NCBI GenBank assembly: GCA_017632695.1
Contig: JAGBQS010000032.1
Span: 1-5,958, forward strand
DNA length: 5,958 bases
Direction: 5' to 3'
Source of the DNA: Bacteroidales bacterium
Lineage (GTDB): Bacteria; Bacteroidota; Bacteroidia; Bacteroidales; UBA3663
The position numbers were made by a program, and so were the translations under genes. This document shows positions 1-5,958 of this stretch, one piece after another (position 1 is the stretch's first letter; each line of letters starts with the position of its first letter). The notes beneath the pieces were generated by a model that was not told the DNA's origin, did no database searches, and saw nothing but the letters and a program-made list of their open reading frames with translations.

Positions 1-2804
1 TGGCTGATGCCAGCAAAGAATGCCATCTTGAATTCGTTCAGTTCCTCGGTGATTTTCAGTTTCTGGCGCATCTGGAAAGCCTGTTTCAGCAGGTGTCCGA
101 TGAACGTGGCCAAAGCCAGCACGGCAATCAGATAGAGCAGCCAGGCCCACCACGTCTGCCACAACGGCGGATTGATGACCACTTTCAGGGTTGTCTCGGC
201 ATCGTTCCTCCAGATGCCCTGATCGGAAGTTGACTGAACGCGCAGATAGTAGGTTCCCGGTTTCAGGTATTTGTAATCGGCCTCCGGAACCGTTGTCGGC
301 TCGCTCCAGTCACGGTCGTAGCCCTGCAGCTTAAACCGGTACATGTGGCGCTGCGAACCGATCGGACAGAAGACCTCGAAGTGCAGGGTATTCTGATGAT
401 AATCCAGCCGGATGGATTCGGCATACGAAATGGACTGGCGCAGTTTCGGGTTGTGCGGATCGGCCAGATCCACCTTCTGACCGTTTACCCTGAAGTCGGA
501 CAGGATAGGCTTCCGGTAGTGCGAACTTGCCATGAACTGGGCAGGATCCACCACCGTCAGGCCGTAGAACGTACCGTTGATGAAGCGTCCGTCGGGCAGC
601 ACAGCCACAAAGCGCGAATCGTACACATTTCCCAACGGCTGACGCGAGAAGTAATACGACTCGAACGTCTGCGTATGCATATTGAAATGCGCCATTCCCG
701 ACAGGGTTCCGATCCACAGCGTTCCCGTGGCATTGCTGTAATAAATGCTCGAAACCTCGTTGCTGGTCAGTCCCCGGCCGGTATCGAAGACCTCGTATTT
801 CAGCTGACGCGAACCCGGATCTGCCTGGCAGCGGATCAGGCCGGCTCCCATCGAGCCTACCCATACCTGACCTGTCGGCAGCACCTGCACGCAGTTCATC
901 TCGTTGGTGCAGAAGTTCCCGTCCTGCAGGCTGTACCGGCGTATGTTCTGTTCGTTCACCAGTATGGAATCCGGATGGAACAGATACAGGCCGTTATTGC
1001 CGGCTGCCCAGATCCGGCCGTTGCGGTCTTCGGACATCTGCTTCAGGGTTGTACTCCCGAATCCCTCGAACTGAATAGTCCGGAACTTCAGGTTCCCGCG
1101 GGTAACAGGGCCCTGCGGGATGGTTGCCACCGAAAGGCCTCCGCTCATGGTTGCCACCCACATACGTCCTTTCCGGTCTTCCAGCACATCGAAGATATTC
1201 TCGGATTTCAGGTCTGTTTCGGCCCGACTGCCCACAAAGCGGACGCCATCCACGTACAGGCCGTCGCCGCGGGTGCACACCCACTCATGGCCGTACTTAT
1301 CCTTCTTAACAGAGTACACATTGGCTGCATAACGACGTGTCTTTTCAATCTGCAGGTCGGCCGACAGGGTCATCAGATCGCCCTTGCGGCTGGCAGCCAT
1401 CAGCTTATCGCCCACCTGGCCTACAAAACACATGGCGTTGGCCTGACCGAAATCCGATTCGGGAGCCAGGCAGTAACGGAATGCCTCTTTCAGGTTCGGT
1501 TCGAAGTGCGTAACTCCCACCTGCGTAACCGCCATCCACAGACCGCCGTCGCGGTCCAGATACAGAACGGCCAGCGATTCGCTGTCAATAATCGACTGCT
1601 CGTTATTCTGTCCGGGCAGGAAATGGATCGGCTCCGACTGGTTGGCCGGGTAGCAGAACAGGCCGTTGATGCTGGTCGAGATCCACCGGTTTCCCCATTT
1701 ATCCACCACGATGTTAAACTGTTCCCTGTTATAGGTGGTTGCCGTACGTTCCGGCTCCAGCGGCAGGACCTCCAGCGGCTCATCGAGTGTCTTACCGAAC
1801 TTATACAGATTGCCGCTGTTATTGGCGAAATAGGGATTCCCCAGATTATCCTTTATGATCCGGGCGTTAACGGTAGCGCTGATTCCGGATGCCGTAAGGG
1901 TCCGTTTCCCGAAGTCGAACTCATAGCTGCGGTTGCGGCTAATCATCAGCCAGCGGTTACCTACCACCACCGTATCATTAATCTGGTAGGGATGATTCTT
2001 CCGGTCATCGAAGGAGAGCATTTCTTCTGGCTCAGTCAGGTCCGACGGATTGAATACGGCAATCCGTCCGCCGCGGAAAGTAACCCACACCTTCCGGTCG
2101 TGCACCACGCAGGCCTCGCAGTACGAAGCGGAATCCACAAACAGGGTTACGTCGGCCAGGCCTGATGCAGCGGGACGGTTGTTCTGGTGAGGCAGGACAG
2201 CCAGTCCGCCTTTGGTTCCCATCCACACATTGCCTTTGGGGTCGCCCACCAGGAACTTGATCTGGTCATCGGGCAGATTATTGTCATTCCGGGTGTAATA
2301 CACAGCCTCCAGCTCGCGATCCTGATTCAGCCGGAAACGGGTGATACCGTGCCTTTTGCTGGCTGCCCAAATGTATTCCTTATCAAAAAAATACAGGTTG
2401 CTGTACTTGTTCGGATGCAGGGAATCGGACGGGATGGTCAGGAAGCGGTCCTGCTGCAGGTCGTAGCAGCAAAGGTTCTCGCCCATCGTCTTCATCCAGA
2501 GCAGATGGTTCTGATCCTCGTACAGGCGGATGACGCGGTTGTCGCCGTACACCAGCGGATCGTGCTGTACGATGGTGCGCTCAATGTTGATGATGTGGTT
2601 TCCGTCGTAGCGCGACAGTCCGTTGTACGATGCCATCCAGATGAACCCCTTGGAGTCCTGCAGGATGTCGCGTACACGGTTACTACTCAAACCCGAAGCC
2701 GTATTCAGCGTTTCGGTCTGCACAATGATGCCTGCCTGAAGTCCCGTTGCAACTACCGCCTGCAGCAAAAGGACAAGCAGCCCATAGCGTATAAGATTTA
2801 ACAT
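1..2804 (-). CDS. Hybrid two-component system sensor (HTCS type), N-terminal part; 3' end outside window
   Basis: An uninterrupted minus-strand frame runs from ATG (2804-2802) off the left edge, giving 934 full codons. Residues 1-24 form a signal peptide (hydrophobic LLVLLLQAVVA, likely cut after LQA). Residues about 30-760 hold repeated propeller blades built on a D-x-x-G-x-x-W core: DSKGFIW (50-56), DPKGNVW (188-194), DKWGNRW (368-374), DRDGGLW (417-423), DRKGRMW (543-549), DRNGRIW (593-599), NATGTLW (691-697). A Y_Y_Y domain follows (about 810-876, with YRFKLQGYDRDWSE at 822-835), then one membrane helix (about 886-906) and a linker into FFAGIS. The next codon begins CA, so it is probably the H-box histidine. 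In this family the periplasmic propeller senses a ligand, often a glycan breakdown product, and signals to a cytoplasmic kinase, receiver and AraC-type domain. Those later domains, roughly 400 residues in full-length relatives, lie outside, so the hybrid assignment is inference. The ligand is unknown. Confidence 0.93.
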   Translation of the reverse strand, partial: MLNLIRYGLLVLLLQAVVATGLQAGIIVQTETLNTASGLSSNRVRDILQDSKGFIWMASYNGLSRYDGNHIINIERTIVQHDPLVYGDNRVIRLYEDQNHLLWMKTMGENLCCYDLQQDRFLTIPSDSLHPNKYSNLYFFDKEYIWAASKRHGITRFRLNQDRELEAVYYTRNDNNLPDDQIKFLVGDPKGNVWMGTKGGLAVLPHQNNRPAASGLADVTLFVDSASYCEACVVHDRKVWVTFRGGRIAVFNPSDLTEPEEMLSFDDRKNHPYQINDTVVVGNRWLMISRNRSYEFDFGKRTLTASGISATVNARIIKDNLGNPYFANNSGNLYKFGKTLDEPLEVLPLEPERTATTYNREQFNIVVDKWGNRWISTSINGLFCYPANQSEPIHFLPGQNNEQSIIDSESLAVLYLDRDGGLWMAVTQVGVTHFEPNLKEAFRYCLAPESDFGQANAMCFVGQVGDKLMAASRKGDLMTLSADLQIEKTRRYAANVYSVKKDKYGHEWVCTRGDGLYVDGVRFVGSRAETDLKSENIFDVLEDRKGRMWVATMSGGLSVATIPQGPVTRGNLKFRTIQFEGFGSTTLKQMSEDRNGRIWAAGNNGLYLFHPDSILVNEQNIRRYSLQDGNFCTNEMNCVQVLPTGQVWVGSMGAGLIRCQADPGSRQLKYEVFDTGRGLTSNEVSSIYYSNATGTLWIGTLSGMAHFNMHTQTFESYYFSRQPLGNVYDSRFVAVLPDGRFINGTFYGLTVVDPAQFMASSHYRKPILSDFRVNGQKVDLADPHNPKLRQSISYAESIRLDYHQNTLHFEVFCPIGSQRHMYRFKLQGYDRDWSEPTTVPEADYKYLKPGTYYLRVQSTSDQGIWRNDAETTLKVVINPPLWQTWWAWLLYLIAVLALATFIGHLLKQAFQMRQKLKITEELNEFKMAFFAGIS

Positions 2805-2859
2805 GCCGTATTTATATTTATTCAAGTTTCGTATGTTTGGAATTACCCGAAGTTAAAAC

Positions 2860-4314
2860 TCAGCAGAAAAGTTCATCTAAAGTGATTTCGCGCTGCACGC
2901 AGCCCGAATGCTCATTCTGCTCTATGCCTTTGGTGGTAATCATGGTAACAATAACATTCTTGTCAGTATTGGTGGTCTCAATAAACGTCGAGACCTTCCG
3001 TTCTATATCGGCCTCGTCCTTAGCCGACATTGCATAGGGTCTGTTCCAAAATTTCATCTCGCAGATGTTTATGGTTCTGTCGGCACGGTCAATGAGCATA
3101 TCAATCTGCGCTGACCGGAGGCTTCCCTTACCATACCAGGAGAAAACGTTGGCTGTAATGCCGGAAATACCTAAAGCATTCTTGATTTGCTCTGCATGAT
3201 TCAGGCACAGCATCTCGAACGACAGTCCGCTCCATGTACTGAATACATGCGAGTTCTGATTATTGGACCAATAATGACTGTCGTGGGCGCCTGCCTTCTT
3301 CAATACCTGGAAATAGAACAGGGTAAAAGAATCAACCAGCTGATAAAGGGTATCGCTGCTCTTCCTGTCTGCGGAGTTCCGGCCGACGTCTTTTCCGGTC
3401 TCCATTAAGAAAGGCTCGTAGCTGCGAATAAATCCGCAACTTTCCAACTCTTCCAACATCAGAGAGAACTTTCCATTATCTGCAAGATTCGTTTTCCCGA
3501 CAATTTCTTTTCTTGTCAGGCCCTGTCCTTTTGTAGCCAACGCCGTCACAATCTTAATATGATTAGCTGCATTTTTATATAAGGAATCGTACAGGCTCTG
3601 GAACTCATCATGCAATTCACCGTCTTCTGCAAAAATCAGCCGGTCAATGTTCTGGGCAACACTTTCTCCCTTATTCATCTTCGACAGGTAGAATGGCACG
3701 CCGCCCAATACCATATAGCACTCTGCTATCTGTTTGGTCGACAGGCGGAACCCCTTTGCATCAAAATACAACTGGCATTCCCGTAATGTAAACGGCTTTA
3801 CCGGAATCTTGTGGGTAACACGGTTATGCAGGCCACCCCTGTTCTTAATCAGGTTGTTGATAATCCACGATGTTGCGCTTCCGCAAACAATCAGTTTGAT
3901 ATCGTCACGCCACGATGCCCAGGAATTCCAGAAATGCTCCAGACCGCTGATAAAATTGGAACGGGGCGAATCCATCCAGGGCATTTCGTCAATAAAGACA
4001 ATTTTTCGGCCTTCCGGAAGAGTTTCCAGATAATTCTCCAAAGCCACGAAAGCATCCAACCACGTCTTTGCAACGGGTACTTCCGGCTGCTTTTTTTGAA
4101 TACCCTGCATGAAATTCTTCAGCTGGATACGCATGGAGACCTTGTTCATACCAGCCACATAAAAGGCATAATCGCTGCCTATGACTTTCTGAATCAGAAA
4201 AGTTTTACCAACACGGCGACGTCCGTATATGGCAATAAATTCCGACTGTTCAGAGTTGAGGTATTCCTTCAACTGCTGCTGCTCCTTCTCTCTTCCGATG
4301 AAAAGCTGATTCAT
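2860..4314 (-). CDS. AAA-type ATPase (ATPase_2 / DUF234-like family) with C-terminal PD-(D/E)XK-like segment
   Basis: An intact gene of 484 residues, ATG at 4314-4312 and TGA at 2862-2860. The start puts the family's usual opening (FIGREKEQ, 5-12) at the N-terminus and lies about 30 bases after a good promoter. Walker A is GRRRVGKT (31-38), Walker B is IVFIDE (105-110), GSATSW (145-150) is in the sensor-1 region, and GGVPFYL (204-210) is typical of this family. A helical, winged-helix-like middle follows. The C-terminus has D405 and E419-x-K421 in the spacing of a PD-(D/E)XK nuclease fold (QIDMLIDR...ICEMKF). It is therefore a predicted cytoplasmic ATP-binding protein. Such genes are common and often multicopy in Bacteroidales, and their role is not established; defence, DNA processing or mobility are guesses. 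No signal peptide or membrane segment is seen. Sampled lines are less G+C-rich than the flanking genes, and the sensor gene follows 55 bases downstream. Confidence 0.9.
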   Translation of the reverse strand: MNQLFIGREKEQQQLKEYLNSEQSEFIAIYGRRRVGKTFLIQKVIGSDYAFYVAGMNKVSMRIQLKNFMQGIQKKQPEVPVAKTWLDAFVALENYLETLPEGRKIVFIDEMPWMDSPRSNFISGLEHFWNSWASWRDDIKLIVCGSATSWIINNLIKNRGGLHNRVTHKIPVKPFTLRECQLYFDAKGFRLSTKQIAECYMVLGGVPFYLSKMNKGESVAQNIDRLIFAEDGELHDEFQSLYDSLYKNAANHIKIVTALATKGQGLTRKEIVGKTNLADNGKFSLMLEELESCGFIRSYEPFLMETGKDVGRNSADRKSSDTLYQLVDSFTLFYFQVLKKAGAHDSHYWSNNQNSHVFSTWSGLSFEMLCLNHAEQIKNALGISGITANVFSWYGKGSLRSAQIDMLIDRADRTINICEMKFWNRPYAMSAKDEADIERKVSTFIETTNTDKNVIVTMITTKGIEQNEHSGCVQREITLDELFC

Positions 4315-4342
4315 AATGCCTTATTTATTGAAATTGCTGCTG

Positions 4343-4374
4343 CAAAGTTATTCTTTTTTTATCAAACAACCAAA
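4343..4374 (-). promoter_or_regulatory. Bacteroidota-type promoter for the ATPase gene
   Basis: On the minus strand a -33 TTTG (4374-4371) is followed by exactly 20 bases and a -7 TAACTTTG (4350-4343), matching the Bacteroidota primary-sigma consensus TTTG / TAnnTTTG. Transcription would start near 4335-4338, leaving a leader of about 20-25 bases. The leader carries only a weak AAGG before the ATG. The spacer is very A-rich on this strand. No experimental start is known here. Confidence 0.72.
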
Positions 4375-4376
4375 CA

Positions 4377-4442
4377 AAAATGCACGAAATCGGTCGCAAA
4401 GGGGGTAAATTTGACCATCTTGCGACCGATTTCGTGCATTTT
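4377..4442. repeat. Perfect 23-bp inverted repeat with 20-nt loop
   Basis: The left arm (4377-4399) and right arm (4420-4442) are exact reverse complements over all 23 bases, with core TGCACGAAATCGGTCGCAA on the left. The 20-base loop (4400-4419) contains GGT and ACC flanking AAATTTG, so a small inner hairpin is possible. Pairing stops cleanly on both sides (A4376 against C4443, A4400 against C4419). The left arm ends 2 bases from the ATPase -33 box. Both outer flanks are T-rich on the outgoing strand. The sequence fact is certain; the function (operator, cruciform site, recombination site or RNA hairpin) is unknown. Confidence 0.95.
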
Positions 4443-4520
4443 CGCACCTTTTTTTCTGAAATTATGGGACGGAAAGTGGTACCCGCACAAGGGAGATTAT
4501 ATGTTTTTTAACGCCAAAAA

Positions 4521-4552
4521 TTTGGAGAATAGGCCTATAATCCGTATCTTTG
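4521..4552 (+). promoter_or_regulatory. Bacteroidota-type promoter for the serpin gene
   Basis: A -33 TTTG (4521-4524), a 20-base spacer and a -7 TATCTTTG (4545-4552) match TTTG / TAnnTTTG exactly. The predicted start near 4558 would give an untranslated leader of about 60 bases. The spacer holds a perfect 10-bp palindrome (4529-4538), and the -33 box is one half of CCAAA-AA-TTTGG (4514-4525). No strong Shine-Dalgarno sequence precedes the ATG at 4621, which is usual in this phylum. Confidence 0.75.
4529..4538. promoter_or_regulatory. Perfect palindrome ATAGGCCTAT inside the serpin promoter spacer
   Basis: The 10-base sequence equals its own reverse complement and lies almost centred in the 20-base spacer between the -33 and -7 boxes. 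A dimeric regulator bound here would compete with RNA polymerase. No regulator family is recognised, and a palindrome this short can arise by chance, so the operator role is inference only. Confidence 0.3.
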
Positions 4553-4620
4553 CGCCCGATAACCTTTAAACTCCTGCCCTTGTGCGGAGTCAAAACAGTA
4601 AACGCCAAATCTACTGAACG

Positions 4621-5808
4621 ATGAAAAAGATATTTTCCTTCCTGCTGCTGGCCGTTGCCGCAATGACGGTTTCAGCCCAAACAGAACAGTCGTCACCCCC
4701 CGCTGCCGACCCCTGGACAGTTGCCTCTCAGCTCTTGCAGGCCGAGATCCACGCCCAGCGTTCGGCCGGTAAGATACAGAACACCTGCCTATCGCCCCTG
4801 AGCCTCGAGATGGCCCTTGCCATGGCTGCCGAAGGCGCATCGGCACAAACCGCCGACGAGCTCCGATCGCTCATTCCCGCCAACCTGCCCAAGCTCTACC
4901 GCCAGCTGCTCCGGGACGGCTCTACCCTGTCGGCCGCCAACAGCATCTGGATCAATCAGGAGATTGCCAAGAGCGTCAAGAAGAAATTCCTGAAGCGCAA
5001 CCGCCGGAAATACGGAGCCGAAGTAACCCGTCTGGTCTTCGATCCTGCCGCCGTTGTCCGCATCAACCAATGGTGCAGCCTCAAGACGCGCGGACTTATC
5101 CCGAGCATCATCGGCCAGTTGGAGCGCGATGATCAGATGGTGCTTATCAATGCCCTGCACTTCAAGACCGACTGGGAAGACGAGTTCGAGGCTGACAGGA
5201 CACATCCGAAGCCGTTCCACTTGTCAGGCGGCGGACAGGAGATTGTGCCGATGATGACGCAGACGCAGCACTGGGCCTACACCGAGGACGAATACTGCCA
5301 GGCCATCCGCCTGCCCTACAGGCACAACGAAGGCGACAAGACTGCCTACGCCATGTATATCCTGCTGCCCCGGAAGAACGTCCCCGTCCTGGAGTTCATC
5401 GACAATCAGCTGTCGGCCGAATACTGGCGAAGCCTTTCCTTCGGCATGCCGCGTCAGGTACGTCTGCAGCTGCCTAAATGGGAAAGCCAGTACAGCACCA
5501 GCCTGGTACGTCCGCTGCAGGAGATGGGCATCCGTCGCATCTTTACCCCGCAGGCGCAGTTCCCGGGCATCAGCCGAACGCCGCTCATGGTGGGCGATAT
5601 CCTGCAGAAAACCTTCATCCGGGTGGACGAGAAAGGCACCGAGGCCGCTGCCGTCACTGCCGTCATGATGAAGCTCACTTCGGCCGGTCCTAACCAGAAC
5701 CAGCCCATCGAGATGAATGTGAACCGTCCGTTCCTCTACCTGCTGGTGGAAACCACCACGCAGACTCCCGTCTTTGTGGGCCTGATGCTGAATCCGAAGG
5801 AAAAGTAA
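4621..5808 (+). CDS. Secreted serpin (serine/cysteine protease inhibitor family), predicted inhibitory
   Basis: An intact 395-residue serpin. Residues 1-19 are a type I signal peptide (KK, hydrophobic FSFLLLAVAA, cut after VSA). No lipobox cysteine follows, so the protein is likely periplasmic or secreted. Serpin landmarks appear in order: NTCLSPLSLEMALAMAAEG (54-72), LSAANSIWI (103-111), INQWCSLKTRGLIPSII (148-164), VLINALHFKTDW (174-185), FPGIS (314-318), the hinge EKGTEAAAVTA (337-347) and NRPFLYLL (368-375). The hinge follows the inhibitory pattern: E at P17, G at P15, T at P14, small residues at P12-P10. Counting 17 residues puts P1-P1' at T353-S354, with K351 and M350 as nearby alternatives. 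From hinge E337 to P370 the loop is 33 residues, six longer than in alpha-1-antitrypsin. Bacterial relatives such as miropin of Tannerella forsythia inhibit several proteases; the target here is unknown. The chosen ATG gives an optimal signal peptide and follows a clear promoter. Confidence 0.96.
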   Translation: MKKIFSFLLLAVAAMTVSAQTEQSSPPAADPWTVASQLLQAEIHAQRSAGKIQNTCLSPLSLEMALAMAAEGASAQTADELRSLIPANLPKLYRQLLRDGSTLSAANSIWINQEIAKSVKKKFLKRNRRKYGAEVTRLVFDPAAVVRINQWCSLKTRGLIPSIIGQLERDDQMVLINALHFKTDWEDEFEADRTHPKPFHLSGGGQEIVPMMTQTQHWAYTEDEYCQAIRLPYRHNEGDKTAYAMYILLPRKNVPVLEFIDNQLSAEYWRSLSFGMPRQVRLQLPKWESQYSTSLVRPLQEMGIRRIFTPQAQFPGISRTPLMVGDILQKTFIRVDEKGTEAAAVTAVMMKLTSAGPNQNQPIEMNVNRPFLYLLVETTTQTPVFVGLMLNPKEK

Positions 5809-5830
5809 GAGTAAAGGGTAATGTAGTTTG

Positions 5831-5880
5831 TTGGAGTTAGCGGGAGTTAACTGAAGTTAGCAGGAGTTAACGGACGTTAC
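5831..5880. repeat. Five phased 10-bp tandem repeats, consensus NNGGAGTTAR
   Basis: Successive 10-base units read ttggagttag, cgggagttaa, ctgaagttag, caggagttaa, cggacgttac. The GTTA core recurs every 10 bases exactly, close to one helical turn. Units 1, 2 and 4 have the exact GGAGTTA heptamer; units 3 and 5 each vary at one position. The array starts 22 bases after the serpin stop codon. There are no unique spacers and no coding frame. Confidence 0.85.
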
Positions 5881-5903
5881 CTACGCAGCCGAAACAAACG
5901 TCT

Positions 5904-5958
5904 GCTAACTCCACAAGCTGAAAGCCTGTTACCTCCAAATAACTCCCTTTAACTCCAA
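5904..5958. repeat. Inverted set of the same 10-bp repeats (TAACTCC units), continuing to the window edge
   Basis: The reverse complement of the upstream unit appears as ctaactcca (5905-5913), gttacctcca (5928-5937), aataactccc (5938-5947) and tttaactcca (5948-5957). The last three are head-to-tail at 10-base spacing; the first is separated by 14 bases. The window ends here, so more copies may follow outside. Confidence 0.8.

Larger units (their letters stand above)
5831..5958 (+). terminator. Large imperfect fold-back after the serpin gene; possible transcription end or mRNA 3' structure
   Basis: Bases 5831-5864 pair with 5925-5958 at 27 of 34 positions, in register with the 10-base units, around a 60-base loop. 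It lies just past the serpin stop, where a terminator or stabilising 3' hairpin would sit. There is no run of T after the right arm within the window, so it is not a classic intrinsic terminator. The pairing is visible; the terminator role is inference. Confidence 0.35.

Noticed and set aside
345..2165. Plus-strand open frame of 606 codons
   Set aside because: It is exactly antisense to the sensor gene. The minus-strand frame has clear propeller repeats, a signal peptide, a Y_Y_Y domain and a membrane helix, while the plus-strand product shows no domain. Its openness follows from the sensor's codon bias.
2187..2801. Plus-strand open frame of 204 codons
   Set aside because: It lies antisense to the sensor's N-terminal region, with no recognisable domain or plausible promoter.
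4377..4455. Inverted repeat plus the T run at 4449-4455 as an intrinsic terminator
   Set aside because: Both flanking genes are transcribed away from this site, so no known transcript arrives from either side. The T run also starts 7 bases after the stem.
4464..4511. Tiny plus-strand frame of 15 codons as a leader peptide for the serpin
   Set aside because: It ends before the serpin promoter's -33 box, so it would not be on the serpin transcript, and it has no ribosome binding site.
3811..4569. Plus-strand open frame of 252 codons spanning the ATPase start and the divergent control region
   Set aside because: It would run antisense through the Walker A region of a convincing ATPase and across both promoters and the inverted repeat. 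The product has no family features.
4621..4720. Serpin as a surface lipoprotein
   Set aside because: The signal peptide ends in VSA-QTEQ with no cysteine near the cleavage site; the first cysteine is residue 56, within the serpin fold.
5831..5958. Repeat array as a CRISPR
   Set aside because: Units are only 10 bases, lie head-to-tail without unique spacers, and occur in both orientations; no cas gene is present.

Overview
The window looks like a chromosomal segment of a Bacteroidota (order Bacteroidales) bacterium. Three things point there. The minus-strand sensor at the left has the many-bladed propeller / Y_Y_Y / H-box layout of Bacteroidales hybrid two-component systems. Both divergent promoters match the Bacteroidota-type consensus, TTTG and TAnnTTTG separated by 20 bases. 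The starts also lack strong Shine-Dalgarno sequences. Genus cannot be set from the sequence alone.

Layout. Positions 1-2804 (minus) hold the N-terminal 934 codons of a hybrid two-component sensor (signal peptide, periplasmic beta-propeller, Y_Y_Y domain, one membrane helix). The window edge cuts it inside the codon of its predicted phospho-acceptor histidine. Positions 2860-4314 (minus) hold an intact 484-residue AAA-type ATPase with a C-terminal PD-(D/E)XK-like segment, 55 bases upstream of the sensor start and on the same strand. Positions 4315-4620 are a divergent control region with one promoter for each direction and, between them, a perfect 23-bp inverted repeat that ends 2 bases from the ATPase -33 box. 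Positions 4621-5808 (plus) hold an intact secreted serpin with an inhibitory-type hinge and a long reactive-centre loop. Positions 5809-5958 have no gene but carry phased 10-bp repeats that fold back on an inverted set and run to the window edge.

How they fit together. The ATPase and sensor could share a transcript, because no consensus promoter is visible in the short gap between them. The serpin is a separate divergent unit that would act outside the cytoplasm against proteases. Nothing in the sequence shows that the three genes form one pathway. The ATPase appears less G+C-rich than its neighbours in sampled stretches and may be a later arrival between the sensor and the serpin. The parts least explained by known families are the inverted repeat beside the ATPase promoter and the repeat fold-back after the serpin.
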